This document shows positions 47,128-56,993 of a DNA stretch of 64,000 nucleotides, one piece after another. The notes under the pieces are model-generated. The model did not search any database and had not been told where the DNA came from. It saw only the letters and a list, made by a program, of their open reading frames with translations. How positions within the stretch are numbered: the stretch's first letter is position 1; the number at the start of each line of letters is the position of its first letter. The position numbers and the translations under genes are program-made. Source of the stretch: Gimesia chilikensis (GTDB taxonomy: Bacteria; Planctomycetota; Planctomycetia; Planctomycetales; Planctomycetaceae); contig NZ_VTSR01000002.1 in NCBI RefSeq assembly GCF_008329715.1, forward strand, positions 143,578-207,577, read 5' to 3'.

Positions 47128-48507
47128 ATGAATTGGAAACATGCGCTCATGGGCTTGACGGCAAGCCTTGTCGTTGTTTTGGCAGTATCACAGCCAGCTT
47201 GGGCTTATCAGGACGAAGCAGCTCCTGAAGAGAAACCAGCCGCAGCAGAAACTGCTGCCCCTGCTGAGACAACAGAAGAAGCACCCGCAGCAGAGGAAGC
47301 TCCTCAGCTTTCATTATCAGAACTTTACTACGCACTTGATAACAGTATGTTATTCCTCTGTGCTGTTCTGGTGCTGTTCATGCAGTCTGGCTTCGCTATG
47401 GTCGAGTCCGGATTCAACTCTTCCAAAAATACCATCAACATTCTCTTTAAGAACTTAATGGATGTCTGTGCCGGCGTGCTGGTTTATTACGCTGTCGGTT
47501 ACGGTCTGATGTATCCAGGGGATGCCGGTAACGGTTACTTTGGTTTCGCACAGTTCGGAATCGGCGAAGCCGGAGATCCAGGCCCAGGAGTTCTGCATCC
47601 GCAGGTTGACTTCCTGTTCCAGGTTGCCTTCGCAGCGACTGCTGCCACCATCGTTTCTGGTGCCGTTGCCGGTCGTCTGAAATTCAGCTCTTACCTGATC
47701 TACAGTATCATCCTTACCGGTATCATCTACCCAATCAGTGGTTACTGGAAATGGGGCGGTGGCTGGTTGGATGCCATGGGCTTCTACGACTTCGCTGGTT
47801 CAATTGTTGTGCATGCTGTCGGTGGTTTCGCCGGTCTGGCTGGTGCAATTGTCCTCGGACCCCGGATTGGTCGCTTCAAAGATGGCAAATCAGTTCCGAT
47901 TCCTGGACACAACATTGCACAGGCAACACTGGGTGTCTTCATCCTGTGGGTAGGCTGGTACGGGTTCAACCCTGGTAGTCAGCTGGCCTTCGCTGGAACT
48001 GACAACACCAACGCTGTGATGCTGATCGCTACTAACACAACCCTCGCTGCAGCCGCCGGTGGTGTGGCCGCAATGATCCTGGGTTGGATCATGTACTCAA
48101 AACCGGATATCTCCATGGCCCTGAACGGTGTTCTGGCTGGTCTGGTAGGTATCACCGCTAACTGTGACAGTGTCTCTAACATCGAAGCAATTGTCATCGG
48201 TGTGGTTGCCGGTCTGCTGGTTGTCTTCGGTATCCTGGCACTCGAAAAACTCAAAATCGACGATCCCGTCGGTGCCTTCCCTGTCCACGGACTGTGTGGT
48301 ATCTGGGGTGGTGTCGCCACCGGTATCTTCGGTGACTACAACATCGTAACTCAGGTGATTGGATCTGTTGTGATCCCGGCTTACGCCTTCATCACCATGT
48401 TTATTCTCTTCACATTCCTGAAAGTCATCGGACAGCTCCGAGTCTCTGAGGAAGATGAATTGAAAGGTCTGGACCTGTCTGAGCACGGAATGCAAGCTTA
48501 CCACTAG
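47128..48507 (+). CDS. amt: Ammonium transporter (Amt family)
   Basis: The 459-residue protein has a signal peptide (LMGLTASLVVVLAVSQPAWA), an Ala/Glu/Pro-rich stretch of about 40 residues, and then eleven membrane helices. Family motifs include FAMVESGFNSSKNT, FQVAFAATAATIVSGAV, FAGSIVVHAVGGFAGLAGAI, and VGWYGFNPGSQLAF. VHGLCGIWGGVATGIFG carries the second pore histidine. The C-terminal tail is short. No PII gene (glnK) follows, which is unusual since amt is often paired with one. The sigma-54 promoter upstream suggests nitrogen control. Confidence 0.96.
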   Translation: MNWKHALMGLTASLVVVLAVSQPAWAYQDEAAPEEKPAAAETAAPAETTEEAPAAEEAPQLSLSELYYALDNSMLFLCAVLVLFMQSGFAMVESGFNSSKNTINILFKNLMDVCAGVLVYYAVGYGLMYPGDAGNGYFGFAQFGIGEAGDPGPGVLHPQVDFLFQVAFAATAATIVSGAVAGRLKFSSYLIYSIILTGIIYPISGYWKWGGGWLDAMGFYDFAGSIVVHAVGGFAGLAGAIVLGPRIGRFKDGKSVPIPGHNIAQATLGVFILWVGWYGFNPGSQLAFAGTDNTNAVMLIATNTTLAAAAGGVAAMILGWIMYSKPDISMALNGVLAGLVGITANCDSVSNIEAIVIGVVAGLLVVFGILALEKLKIDDPVGAFPVHGLCGIWGGVATGIFGDYNIVTQVIGSVVIPAYAFITMFILFTFLKVIGQLRVSEEDELKGLDLSEHGMQAYH

Positions 48508-48562
48508 TCCAACCTGACGCGAACACTGGTACTTTGCAGGAGGTACCGTAAAGTGTGACTGA

Positions 48563-48604
48563 CTGATGGCTTGAGAAATGAGTTCTCTCGCCATCAGTTT
48601 TTTT
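48563..48604 (+). terminator. Intrinsic terminator of amt
   Basis: CTGATGGC at 48563-48570 pairs with GCCATCAG at 48590-48597, with an inner GAGAA/TTCTC stem, and is followed directly by seven T residues. It lies 55 bases after the amt stop. Confidence 0.92.
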
Positions 48605-48751
48605 ATGCGCGGTCAGTAATACAGGAGTATTTGCCGCTGAAGAAATTTCCCTGAATCCTTGTGAACCGGCGACCGCTTGCTTAATGTAACGGAAAGGTAT
48701 TCAGATGTGATTAATCCTTTCGAGCCTGTGTTCGCCTCAAGGAGTGTGGAA

Positions 48752-50239
48752 ATGTCAAAGTATGTACTGGCGTTAGATCAGGGAACGACATCCAGTCGAT
48801 CAATTCTGTTTAATCATCAGGGGCAGATTGAGGCCACATCCCAGGAAGAGTTCGAACAGATCTTTCCCTCGCCGGGGCTGGTGGAACACGATCCCGAGGC
48901 GATCTGGGAATCACAGCTGGCAACCGCCCGCGAAGTGATCGATCAATCGGGGGCAGCGCTCTCTGAGATCGCCGCAATCGGTATTACGAATCAACGGGAA
49001 ACGATTGTCCTCTGGGATAAAGAGAGCGGCAAACCGGTTTCGAACGCGATTGTCTGGCAGAGCCGACTGACAGCAGGCCGCTGTGATCAGCTTAAGGCAG
49101 AGGGGTATGAAGGTCTGTTCCGCGAAAAGACCGGACTGTTACTGGATGCCTATTTCTCGGGGACCAAAATTGAATACCTGCTCAATACCGTAGAGGGATT
49201 ACGGGAGCAGGCCCAGGCAGGCAAAATTCTGTTTGGTACGATCGACTCTTTTCTGATCTGGCGGCTGACGGGGGGGAAGGTGCATGTGACCGATCCTACC
49301 AATGCCTGTCGCACCCTGCTCTACAATATTCACACACACGAATGGGATGACGAACTGCTGCAGATCTTCGATATTCCCCGCTGCATGCTGCCCGAAGTTA
49401 AAAGTTCCAGCGAGGTGTACGGTGAGACCGACCCCGCGCTGTTTGGCGAGTCGATCAAAATTGCCGGTATCGCAGGGGACCAGCAGGCAGCAACCTTCGG
49501 TCAGGGCTGCTTTGAACCCGGGGCAGCGAAGAATACCTACGGAACCGGTTGTTTTATGCTCATGAATACCGGCGATAAACCGGTGCTTTCGCAGAATGGT
49601 CTGCTGACCACGATCGGCTGGAGCATCAATGGCAAAGTCACTTACTGTCTGGAAGGATCCATTTTCGTGGCCGGGGCAGCAATCCAGTGGCTCAGGGATG
49701 GGCTGCAGATCATTGAGTCAGCGTCTGAAATTGAGGACCTGGCAGGTCAGGTGGAAGATACCGGCGATGTCTTCTTCGTCCCCGCTTTTGTGGGACTGGG
49801 AGCACCCTACTGGGATCAGGATGCCCGCGGAACTCTGATTGGTCTGACGCGGGGCGCAACCAGAGCTCATGTTGCACGCGCGGTCCTGGAGTCGCTGGCA
49901 TACCAGACCTGCGATGTGCTGCACGCTATGGAGCAGGATTCACAGATTAAATTGAAAACACTCAAGGTGGACGGCGGTGCGGCTGCGAATGGTCTGTTGA
50001 TGCAGTTTCAGGCGGATATGCTCGATGTTCCCGCGCAACGTCCGGTAGTCCATGAAACGACGGCTCTGGGAGCCGCCTATCTGGCAGGTCTGGCTGTGGG
50101 CTTCTGGCACGATCAGGCAGAGGTGACCCGCAACTGGGCTCTCGATGCAGAATTCCAGCCGCAGATGGAGGCCTCGCGGCGTGACGAATTGTACCAACGC
50201 TGGAAGCAGGCGGTAGAACGTTCGCGAGACTGGGTCTGA
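48752..50239 (+). CDS. glpK: Glycerol kinase
   Basis: Glycerol kinase makes glycerol 3-phosphate. The 495-residue product begins [21 protein letters not shown], the FGGY phosphate-1 motif. It has [31 protein letters not shown], then [40 protein letters not shown] and the C-terminal [20 protein letters not shown] chose the ATG at 48752 because AAGGAG lies eight bases upstream and the length then matches the family; an in-frame start at 48677 would add 25 residues. No glpF or glpD is adjacent. Confidence 0.95.
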   Translation: MSKYVLALDQGTTSSRSILFNHQGQIEATSQEEFEQIFPSPGLVEHDPEAIWESQLATAREVIDQSGAALSEIAAIGITNQRETIVLWDKESGKPVSNAIVWQSRLTAGRCDQLKAEGYEGLFREKTGLLLDAYFSGTKIEYLLNTVEGLREQAQAGKILFGTIDSFLIWRLTGGKVHVTDPTNACRTLLYNIHTHEWDDELLQIFDIPRCMLPEVKSSSEVYGETDPALFGESIKIAGIAGDQQAATFGQGCFEPGAAKNTYGTGCFMLMNTGDKPVLSQNGLLTTIGWSINGKVTYCLEGSIFVAGAAIQWLRDGLQIIESASEIEDLAGQVEDTGDVFFVPAFVGLGAPYWDQDARGTLIGLTRGATRAHVARAVLESLAYQTCDVLHAMEQDSQIKLKTLKVDGGAAANGLLMQFQADMLDVPAQRPVVHETTALGAAYLAGLAVGFWHDQAEVTRNWALDAEFQPQMEASRRDELYQRWKQAVERSRDWV

Positions 50240-50272
50240 TTCGGTCGATTTATGTGGAAGTCTGCCCGGCTT

Positions 50273-50962
50273 TCAAACATTGGTTGTCGGCAGACGTGCC
50301 AGGTTTTGATCGGTTCCGATGATGAGCAGGATGTCTGATTCCTGAATCTGATAGTCGGGGTGAGGTACACAGTCGGTTGTGTAAACCTTCCCGGTATTCT
50401 TTTCTATCTCCGCGGAATTCCGTTTCCGAATGGCGACCACGTTTACGGAATATTTGGAACGCAGGGACAGCTCGGTCAGGTTTTTGCCAACGAACTCTTT
50501 GGGTGTCATCAGCTCGATCATGGTGTAACCGTCGCCGACCTGGATGTAATCTTCCAGATGCGGATTGGCCAGCAGTCGTGCCAGGTGTGCTCCCGCCTGA
50601 ATCTCGGGCTGGATCACATCGGTTGCACCGACCTGGGTAAAGATCTCTGCGTGAAACTTTGACTGGGCACGACAGATGATCTTGGGGACTCCCATCTTTT
50701 TGATGATCACTGTCGTCAGCAGTGCCGATTCGAAATTTTCCCCGATCGAGATCACGCAGGCGTCGACTTTGTCCACATCCTGACTTTTGAGTGCCAGTTC
50801 ATCGGTGGAATTCAGACGAACTGCCACCGCGACATCATCTTTGACCTCATTCACCAGCTTGTCCGAATGGTCGATGGCGATGACTTCCACTCCGCTGGCT
50901 CCCAGACGTTTGGCGAGTTCGGTACCAAAGCGGCCCAAACCGATGACTGCTACTTTAATCAC
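50273..50962 (-). CDS. trkA: TrkA-type potassium uptake regulatory subunit
   Basis: The 229-residue cytoplasmic protein has one RCK unit: an NAD-binding Rossmann domain with VAVIGLGRFGTELAKRLGASGVEVIAIDH at the N-terminus, then an RCK-C domain (FVGKNLTELSLRSKYSVNVVAI, ending DILLIIGTDQNLARL). It gates the TrkH/KtrB-type channel encoded 59 bases upstream on the same strand. Single-unit length is that of KtrA-like proteins; E. coli TrkA is a double-unit protein. The upstream TrkH completes the system. Confidence 0.93.
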   Translation of the reverse strand: MIKVAVIGLGRFGTELAKRLGASGVEVIAIDHSDKLVNEVKDDVAVAVRLNSTDELALKSQDVDKVDACVISIGENFESALLTTVIIKKMGVPKIICRAQSKFHAEIFTQVGATDVIQPEIQAGAHLARLLANPHLEDYIQVGDGYTMIELMTPKEFVGKNLTELSLRSKYSVNVVAIRKRNSAEIEKNTGKVYTTDCVPHPDYQIQESDILLIIGTDQNLARLPTTNV

Positions 50963-51021
50963 GGGATCAGTTCTCCTCTGGAGGATGAGTTACTTTAGAT
51001 GGTCTGCGTTCAGGGTTCCTG

Positions 51022-52845
51022 TTACCCGAGGTTCACTGGCTCTTCCGGGTAGTGATATCGATAGGCGGGGCCACGGTTCGAGAGTGCGATTAATGCCGTC
51101 AGCGGGCCGACGCGACCGATAAACATCGTAATTATGATCACCCAGTGCGACGGTGTCGTCAAACCCGCGGTGATGCCCGTCGAGACGCCGACCGTCGCAA
51201 AGGCACTGGTTGCTTCAAACAGATGATCCAGAAAGATCGCTTGATTGTTTTCGAACATGACAATCAGCAGTGTTGACGACATCAGTACCAGAATTCCCAG
51301 TGAGATGATCGTCAGCGAACGATGAATCAGTGTGCTGGGGATGGTGCGTCCCATGATTTCTACCCGGTCTCTCCCTTTCAGCAGCGCCCAGACCGAAAGT
51401 ATGGCCAGGGCAAAGACCGCGGTTTTCACGCCGCCCCCCGTCGAGCCGGGAGACGCACCAATAAACATCAGCAGGACGGAAAACAGTTTGGTCTGCGGTT
51501 GGTAGGCACCGAGGTCAACAGTATTAAAGCCGGCCGTCCGGAAGGTCACGGACTGGAACCAGGCGGAATTGAGCCGCTCGCCAAAGGTGAGATCATCGGA
51601 GGCATGGATCGATTCCAGCAGGTAGATGCCGACCGTGCCCCCGATCAAAAGAAAGAGGGTCGTGAAAAAAATCAGGCGTGAGGAAATCGTCAGCCGGACT
51701 TTCTGTGTCGGGTGATGAAACAGGGGCTTACGGATCCGCAGATTCGAGAAATGGGTGATGCCATACAGCATGAAATTGTAGTTTACAGCAAACCCTAATC
51801 CGCCGATGATGATCAGGGCCGGGATGACGCCCCAGATTTCCCAGTGGTGTCCCATGCCCAGGAAGCCGTCATCCATCAGGCTGAAACCGGCGTTGCAGTA
51901 TCCACTGATCGAATGAAACAGGCTGAAGTAGACCCGTTCAGTGAAAGGGAGCTCCGGCCAGAGTCCCATCAGGCAGACCGCACCGAGCAGTTCGGTAAAA
52001 ATCGTAATTCCCAGGATGGCCAGCACAAGGCGGCGGATGTCACCGCGCTGGCTGGACTCCAGCATCTCGCTGAATGTGACGCTCTCCCTGATCTGCATCG
52101 ATCGTCCAAAAGCTGCTGCGAAGAAGGCACCAAAGGTCAGGATGCCCAGTCCGCCGATCTGGAACAGAAACATGATAATGGTGTGCCCCGTACGGCTCCA
52201 GTAGGTTCCGGTAGGAACCACGATCAGGCCCGTAACGCAACTGGCACTGGTTGACGTAAACAGAGCGACCAGAAATGGAGCACCTTCCGTTGTTTTCGCA
52301 GCGGGATCCTGAATGCGAGCCGAGGGAAACATGAGTAAGATCGTCCCTACAGAAATCAGCACCAGGAAGGAAGTCACCACAATCAGGGCGGGGTTCCAGC
52401 CGCGTGACGAGACACGCCGGATTAAGAGAATCGTCTCGTAGAGGCTTCTCAGAATGATGCAAAATTCGGAGACGCCCAGAATCAGATTCAGTCGGGTCGG
52501 GGCGTCATCGGGCAGCAGGTCATGCAGACTGATAATCAGCAGACTGGCGATCAACCAGAGCCCGCAAAAAAAGAAATGGGCCAGATGGGTTTTGAAGAAC
52601 TCTTTCCGATCCAGATGCCAGCCGTAACGCAGCATCAGGCTGATCGTGAAATAGCTCATAGCTACGATGATCGCGGCACCCAATTCCCAGTGAACAACGG
52701 TGGTAATCTTCAGCAGTCCATGTAGAATAACTGTGGAGATCAGGCCGACGATCAGCGCAATAATTTCCAACCGTCTCAGCCTGCGGCAGCGGCGGGGATG
52801 GTGTGTCTTATAGTGGATGCGGCTGGGGAGATGCGACAGAGTCAT
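51022..52845 (-). CDS. trkH: TrkH/KtrB-family potassium transporter
   Basis: The 607-residue membrane protein carries the four selectivity-filter repeats: TSTSASCVTGLIVV, HSISGYCNAGFSLMDD, SVTFRTAGFNTVDLG and ATSAFATVGVSTGITAG. The core is 11 to 12 helices. Compared with about 450-490 residues for relatives, it has an N-terminal addition of roughly 120 residues with up to four helices (IALIVGLISTVILHGLL and others). The extension is in frame from the first ATG at 52845. It works with the TrkA subunit downstream. Confidence 0.93.
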   Translation of the reverse strand: MTLSHLPSRIHYKTHHPRRCRRLRRLEIIALIVGLISTVILHGLLKITTVVHWELGAAIIVAMSYFTISLMLRYGWHLDRKEFFKTHLAHFFFCGLWLIASLLIISLHDLLPDDAPTRLNLILGVSEFCIILRSLYETILLIRRVSSRGWNPALIVVTSFLVLISVGTILLMFPSARIQDPAAKTTEGAPFLVALFTSTSASCVTGLIVVPTGTYWSRTGHTIIMFLFQIGGLGILTFGAFFAAAFGRSMQIRESVTFSEMLESSQRGDIRRLVLAILGITIFTELLGAVCLMGLWPELPFTERVYFSLFHSISGYCNAGFSLMDDGFLGMGHHWEIWGVIPALIIIGGLGFAVNYNFMLYGITHFSNLRIRKPLFHHPTQKVRLTISSRLIFFTTLFLLIGGTVGIYLLESIHASDDLTFGERLNSAWFQSVTFRTAGFNTVDLGAYQPQTKLFSVLLMFIGASPGSTGGGVKTAVFALAILSVWALLKGRDRVEIMGRTIPSTLIHRSLTIISLGILVLMSSTLLIVMFENNQAIFLDHLFEATSAFATVGVSTGITAGLTTPSHWVIIITMFIGRVGPLTALIALSNRGPAYRYHYPEEPVNLG

Positions 52846-52932
52846 TTGGCGCGTAAGTATTTCAATGAAATAATTTTATGAAGACCTGTTCAGATTTTAT
52901 TCGTAATCAACGTCAATTGAAACAGTGAGATT

Positions 52933-54339
52933 ATGGTGCGCGATTTTATTTCCGAAAGTTTGACTCATGACCCGATTCATGGGTATATCCCGTTTACTTC
53001 CAAAACCGGGATTCCCGACGAGGAGGTCTCCGAGCAGGAAATCATCGACCACCCCTGGGTTCAGCGACTCAGGCACATCCACCAGCTCCAGACCGCCTGG
53101 TGGGTCTTTCCCTCAGCTGAGCACATGCGTTTTCAACACGTGTTGGGGGCCATGCATCTCTCGTCGGTGGCAATTAACGCCTGGTACGATTCTCTGAACA
53201 GCGCCTGTCGTAATGTGCCTTCCCTCCCTTACGTCGAGAGCCTGGTTCGACTGGCGGCGCTGCTGCACGATGTGGGGCACGGCCCTTTCGGACATTTCTT
53301 CGACGACCATTATCTGGATCAGTACAATCTCACGCATGAAGATATCGGCGCCCATATCATCGAACACGAACTGGGAGACCTCATTCGCGGGATTCGCCGG
53401 AACCCGAACGGTCACCTCAATCCATTGGAAGAACTCGATCCTAAACAGATAGGCTGGCTGATCCGGCGTCCTTCCGGCGATGCAGACAGTGAGGCGGGTA
53501 ATCCGGACTGGCTCTGTAAGCTGCGTGCCATGTTCAGTGGCATTTACACGGTCGACAATATGGATTTCGTTCTCCGCGATGCCTATATGTCAGGCTACAA
53601 TATTCGCGCGGTCGATGTCTCGCGCCTGATTCATTACAGCTTCTTCACTTCCGAAGGGTTGACCATCCACGGTCGTGGCATGACGGCGCTCGTTAACTTT
53701 ATTGAAACCCGCGCGAATCTGTTCCGTACGATTTACTATCACCGTACGGTGCGTGCCTTGGACCTCGCGCTCGAAGAAATCTTTGCCGAAACCATGCAGC
53801 ACCTGTTTCATGGCAATCCGCTCGAGCATCTGGACGACTATCGCGGGTTTACCGAGTCGTCATTCCTCGTCGATGTCGGCCGCTTTCAGAAGAGTTCGGA
53901 CCCTGCAGTGCGTGATCTGGGAGAGCGCTGGCAGGGGATTCTCTCGCGTAATGTGGAATGGAAGATGGCCTGCGAGCGTCAGCTCAATTTTCATTCCGGG
54001 ACTGCAGTACACACTTCGATCTTTTCGGAACCGGAACTGGTCGAAAAGCGGGTCCGCTCCAAGCTGCCTGCGGAGTTGAAGCAGCTCCCATTGCGGATCG
54101 ATGTCGCCCGGCATTACCATCGCCCCAGTGGGCGACTTCCCGCCGGTGGACAGAATTATCTACTCGATCCCGGCACGGGTTTGACTCAAGAGCTGCACGA
54201 TGATGAGCTCTTCCGGGCACTGCCCGTCAGCTTCCTGATCTTCCGCATTTATACGCGGGATCACCTCCACGATCTGGAGCTGACCACCGCCCTCAATGCC
54301 GCACTGGGGGAGGTCTCGGATTCCAAGACCAATATGTAA
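52933..54339 (+). CDS. HD-domain phosphohydrolase, SAMHD1-like
   Basis: The 468-residue protein is a dNTPase/SAMHD1-type HD protein: HPWVQRLRHIHQLQTAW at residues 40-56, MRFQHVLGAMHLS with His69, and the metal-binding LLHDVGHGPFGHFF with His112-Asp113, plus TVDNMDFVLRDAYMSG with a distal Asp. It may hydrolyse deoxynucleoside triphosphates or act on another nucleotide. Several phage-defence proteins use related HD domains, but no defence neighbours are visible. It is monocistronic, divergent from trkH. Confidence 0.9.
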   Translation: MVRDFISESLTHDPIHGYIPFTSKTGIPDEEVSEQEIIDHPWVQRLRHIHQLQTAWWVFPSAEHMRFQHVLGAMHLSSVAINAWYDSLNSACRNVPSLPYVESLVRLAALLHDVGHGPFGHFFDDHYLDQYNLTHEDIGAHIIEHELGDLIRGIRRNPNGHLNPLEELDPKQIGWLIRRPSGDADSEAGNPDWLCKLRAMFSGIYTVDNMDFVLRDAYMSGYNIRAVDVSRLIHYSFFTSEGLTIHGRGMTALVNFIETRANLFRTIYYHRTVRALDLALEEIFAETMQHLFHGNPLEHLDDYRGFTESSFLVDVGRFQKSSDPAVRDLGERWQGILSRNVEWKMACERQLNFHSGTAVHTSIFSEPELVEKRVRSKLPAELKQLPLRIDVARHYHRPSGRLPAGGQNYLLDPGTGLTQELHDDELFRALPVSFLIFRIYTRDHLHDLELTTALNAALGEVSDSKTNM

Positions 54340-54539
54340 CTTTCCTGCAGAAACAGACTTGTACAAGTGTGGCACTGCATAAGATCCACTCCGTTCTTTC
54401 GCGCTAGGAGCGACGCTGTCTTGAGGGAAATTTCCGGATTTTCCAGCTGAACAGGGCAGACAGTGGTCCTGTTATGTCGGTCGTGTCGGCTCCGGAAAAT
54501 CATTGACAGTGATTATTCGCCCCAGTCGATAAGTTCAAC

Positions 54540-54920
54540 ATGATAGATTTCGAACTCGAACAGATGCTGGAAAATCCCGAATGGAGTCTCGTGCTCAGGC
54601 ATTACAGCGTCCTGCGACGTGAGACCAAAGAGCGGGATCCTGAATTTGATGGCTGGATCGTACGTCAAAATGAAGTTGACGGCGTCGTTACCGAACGACT
54701 CCCCCGCATTCATGGAAAACTGATCGCGTTCGACCTGCTGAAATTTCAGCTTTCTGGGCGTGACTCCGGGGTTTTTTATAAAGTCACCCGTACTGGTGAG
54801 AATATGCTGCCCCGTCTGGAAGAGCAGCTGCAAGACCTGCAGGCACAATTGCAGGCGACTGAGGATGCGACAGAGGAAGACGCTCCTCCTGAAGAGCAGG
54901 AACTGGCCCGCTCCGCCTGA
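54540..54920 (+). CDS. Small hypothetical protein with coiled-coil end
   Basis: I do not recognise this 126-residue protein. The first 90 residues are mixed alpha/beta (NPEWSLVLRHYSVLRRETKERDPEFDGWIVRQNEVDG). The last 35 are a Gln/Glu-rich coiled coil and acidic tail (LEEQLQDLQAQLQATEDATEED). There is no membrane segment. Ribosome site is weak. It lies 200 bases after the HD gene and may not be linked to it. The opposing frame over this stretch is a shadow. Confidence 0.55.
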   Translation: MIDFELEQMLENPEWSLVLRHYSVLRRETKERDPEFDGWIVRQNEVDGVVTERLPRIHGKLIAFDLLKFQLSGRDSGVFYKVTRTGENMLPRLEEQLQDLQAQLQATEDATEEDAPPEEQELARSA

Positions 54921-54960
54921 GAGGCTGCCACGGACTGTAATTCTCTCCCCCGCTGGAACG

Positions 54961-54996
54961 AAAAACGGCCCCAATTGTGCAAGACAATGGGGCCGT
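54961..54996 (-). terminator. Intrinsic terminator of the second Cys-Cys repeat gene
   Basis: ACGGCCCCA at 54965-54973 pairs with TGGGGCCGT at 54988-54996, with a TTGT/ACAA inner stem. On the minus strand T residues follow (AAAAA at 54961-54965), 70 bases beyond the leftward gene's stop. It could also act weakly on the rightward hypothetical gene. Confidence 0.8.
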
Positions 54997-55065
54997 AGAT
55001 TTCGTCGTTGCTCCTGGCTGTGACAATCTTAAATCATGTCAGCAGTCAGAGAAGACTCTAGCTCA

Positions 55066-55512
55066 TTATGCTTTTTTAGGAGCAGGAGCAGGAGCTTTCT
55101 TTGGAGGAGCTGGTGCTTCTTCTACTTTCTTGGGAGCTGAGTGAGCTGGAGCAGCTCCTTCGCAGCTGTTGCAGGGAGAAGCGCACTTGGGAGCTGGTGC
55201 ACAGCATTTAGGAGCTGGTGCACAGCAGGTTGGTGCAGGTGTGCAAACTGGTGCTGGCTTGCAGCAGGTGGTGCGTACTGGCTTGCAGCAACGTACACGT
55301 GCTGGTTTGCAGCAACGAACGCGTGCTGGCTTGCAGCAGCGAACACGTTTGGGCTTGCAGCAACGTTCACGAACGGGCTTGCAGCATTTTACGCGCTCTG
55401 GTTTGCAGCAACGGTTACGGAAACCAAATGCTTCTGCATCTGATACGCTGAAGGTTGCAACGAACAGGGTCATTGCAGCGATCAAAGAAAGTGTGACAGC
55501 TTTTCGAATCAT
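55066..55512 (-). CDS. Secreted Cys-Cys octad-repeat protein (CCKPxRVR repeats)
   Basis: The 148-residue product has a signal peptide (LSLIAAMTLFVATFSVSDAEA). After the signal, about seven octads of the form CCKPxRVR, CCKPVRER and similar follow in tandem. CCAPAPK units like those of the 3987-4499 protein come next, then an Ala/Pro/Lys-rich tail. It thus shares a repeat unit with that protein but is more basic. Cysteines come in pairs at regular 7-8 residue spacing, favouring disulfide crosslinking or metal binding. It is monocistronic with its own terminator. No known domain is present. Confidence 0.82.
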   Translation of the reverse strand: MIRKAVTLSLIAAMTLFVATFSVSDAEAFGFRNRCCKPERVKCCKPVRERCCKPKRVRCCKPARVRCCKPARVRCCKPVRTTCCKPAPVCTPAPTCCAPAPKCCAPAPKCASPCNSCEGAAPAHSAPKKVEEAPAPPKKAPAPAPKKA

Positions 55513-56027
55513 GGTGTACTCCTCAGATTCTTAAGAAAGTGGTTCCACTTCGCCGGAAGATAAGTCACTACCTTCATCCCCCAGCGATGTCCCTAAGTCT
55601 ACGCACCTAGGGAAAACAGGTCTGTTTTTCTGGTTTGGTAAGATTTGCCGGTTACGGCAAATACGTTGATTACAATACCAGAACGAATTACGATGTCAAA
55701 GTAAAGCGAACACGAAAAATAAAGTTTCTCTAAAAATCCTTTATTCCCTCAAGTATCGCATTTTAACAGTTTTAGAACTGGTTTTCACGTGTTTGAACAC
55801 GGTAAATCCGACCAGACCTGCAGGCTCTTACTCAATCCTAGGTCAAAAATAAGGAGACCACCTGAATTCCTGTAGATATTTGGGAAGACTGCGCAAAAAA
55901 TTCGCTCTGTTGCGCTCATTGACTCTTTAGGTTTATTTGCTTGCAACCCTCTCGCAGTCAAAGTAAAACCGGATCTGGCTCAACGAGCTGCTTCAAATAA
56001 ACTTCTTCAGAATTCACGGATTGTTCA
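55513..56027. other. Intergenic region, no clear content
   Basis: These 515 bases are AT-rich and contain no supported gene. A short hairpin (AAGTGG/CCACTT near 55540) lies in the leader of the Cys-Cys repeat gene. The right end should hold the folP promoter. Confidence 0.5.
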
Positions 56028-56915
56028 GTGCCGTCATCTGCCTCAGAATCTTCGTCCTCACCATCAGATCAACCGCGGCTGTGGTACTGTGGGACCCGCA
56101 CCATTTCATTCGCTGAGCGACCATTGTTAATGGGCATTCTTAACGTCACCCCCGACAGTTTTTCGGATGGAGGAGAGGTTACGGATCGGGACGCAGCCGT
56201 CAAGAAGGGCTTACGTCTTATCGAACAGGGCGCGGATATTTTAGACATTGGTGGCGAATCGACCCGTCCCGGCTCTGATCCCGTTCCCCTGGAAGAAGAA
56301 CTCCGCCGCGTTGTACCCGTCGTTGAACAGCTCGCGAACCAGACCGACGTCCCGATTTCCGTCGATACCACCAAAGCGGAAGTCGCCCGTCAGTCGCTCG
56401 CAGCCGGCGCTGCGATCATCAACGATATCTCCGGCCTCACCTTTGATCCGGAGATGATCCCCCTGGCTGCCGAAACCGGCGCGGGAGTAATCTGCATGCA
56501 CATCCAGGGAACTCCCCAGACCATGCAGGACAACCCGACCTATGACGATGTCGTCGTCGATCTGAAAAACTGGTTCGAGGAACGCTTACAGGAACTGCTC
56601 TCGGCGGGAATCGAACCCGGCAGTATCGTCCTCGACCCGGGTATTGGATTTGGAAAAACCGCCGAACACAACCTGCAGATTCTCTCCCACATCCGCGAAT
56701 TCCAGGATCTGGGTTATCCGATACTCATCGGTCATTCCCGCAAACGCTTTCTGTCGAAGCTGCTGGGGCGCGATGTTGAAGAGCGTCTGGCAGGTACGGT
56801 CGGCGTTTCTATCGCCCTGGCCAGTCAGGCTGTCGAAATTATTCGCCTGCACGACGTCGAAGCCAACCGCGATGCGATCTCGGCCTGGAAAGCAGTCACC
56901 AGCCGCGTTACCTGA
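56028..56915 (+). CDS. folP: Dihydropteroate synthase
   Basis: DHPS condenses p-aminobenzoate with the pterin pyrophosphate in folate synthesis. The 295-residue product has LLMGILNVTPDSFSDGG near residue 33, DILDIGGESTRPGSDPV, VPISVDTTKAEVARQSL, INDISGL, the SIVLDPGIGFGKTAEHN loop and ILIGHSRKRFLSKLLGR. The start is a GTG at 56028; it gives a Ser-rich N-terminus of about 25 residues before the fold. An SGNH hydrolase gene follows 78 bases downstream. Confidence 0.96.
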   Translation: MPSSASESSSSPSDQPRLWYCGTRTISFAERPLLMGILNVTPDSFSDGGEVTDRDAAVKKGLRLIEQGADILDIGGESTRPGSDPVPLEEELRRVVPVVEQLANQTDVPISVDTTKAEVARQSLAAGAAIINDISGLTFDPEMIPLAAETGAGVICMHIQGTPQTMQDNPTYDDVVVDLKNWFEERLQELLSAGIEPGSIVLDPGIGFGKTAEHNLQILSHIREFQDLGYPILIGHSRKRFLSKLLGRDVEERLAGTVGVSIALASQAVEIIRLHDVEANRDAISAWKAVTSRVT

Positions 56916-56993
56916 TTACAAGATACTGAAACTCAACTCTCTAAATAACTAAAACGGCGCCTCAGGCAGCCCTACATCAAGGAAATACACAGC

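Noticed and set aside
52933..54339. HD protein as a phage-defence effector
   Set aside because: The HD fold is compatible with dNTP depletion, but there are no defence-type neighbours or mobile element signs, and housekeeping HD proteins of this type are common.
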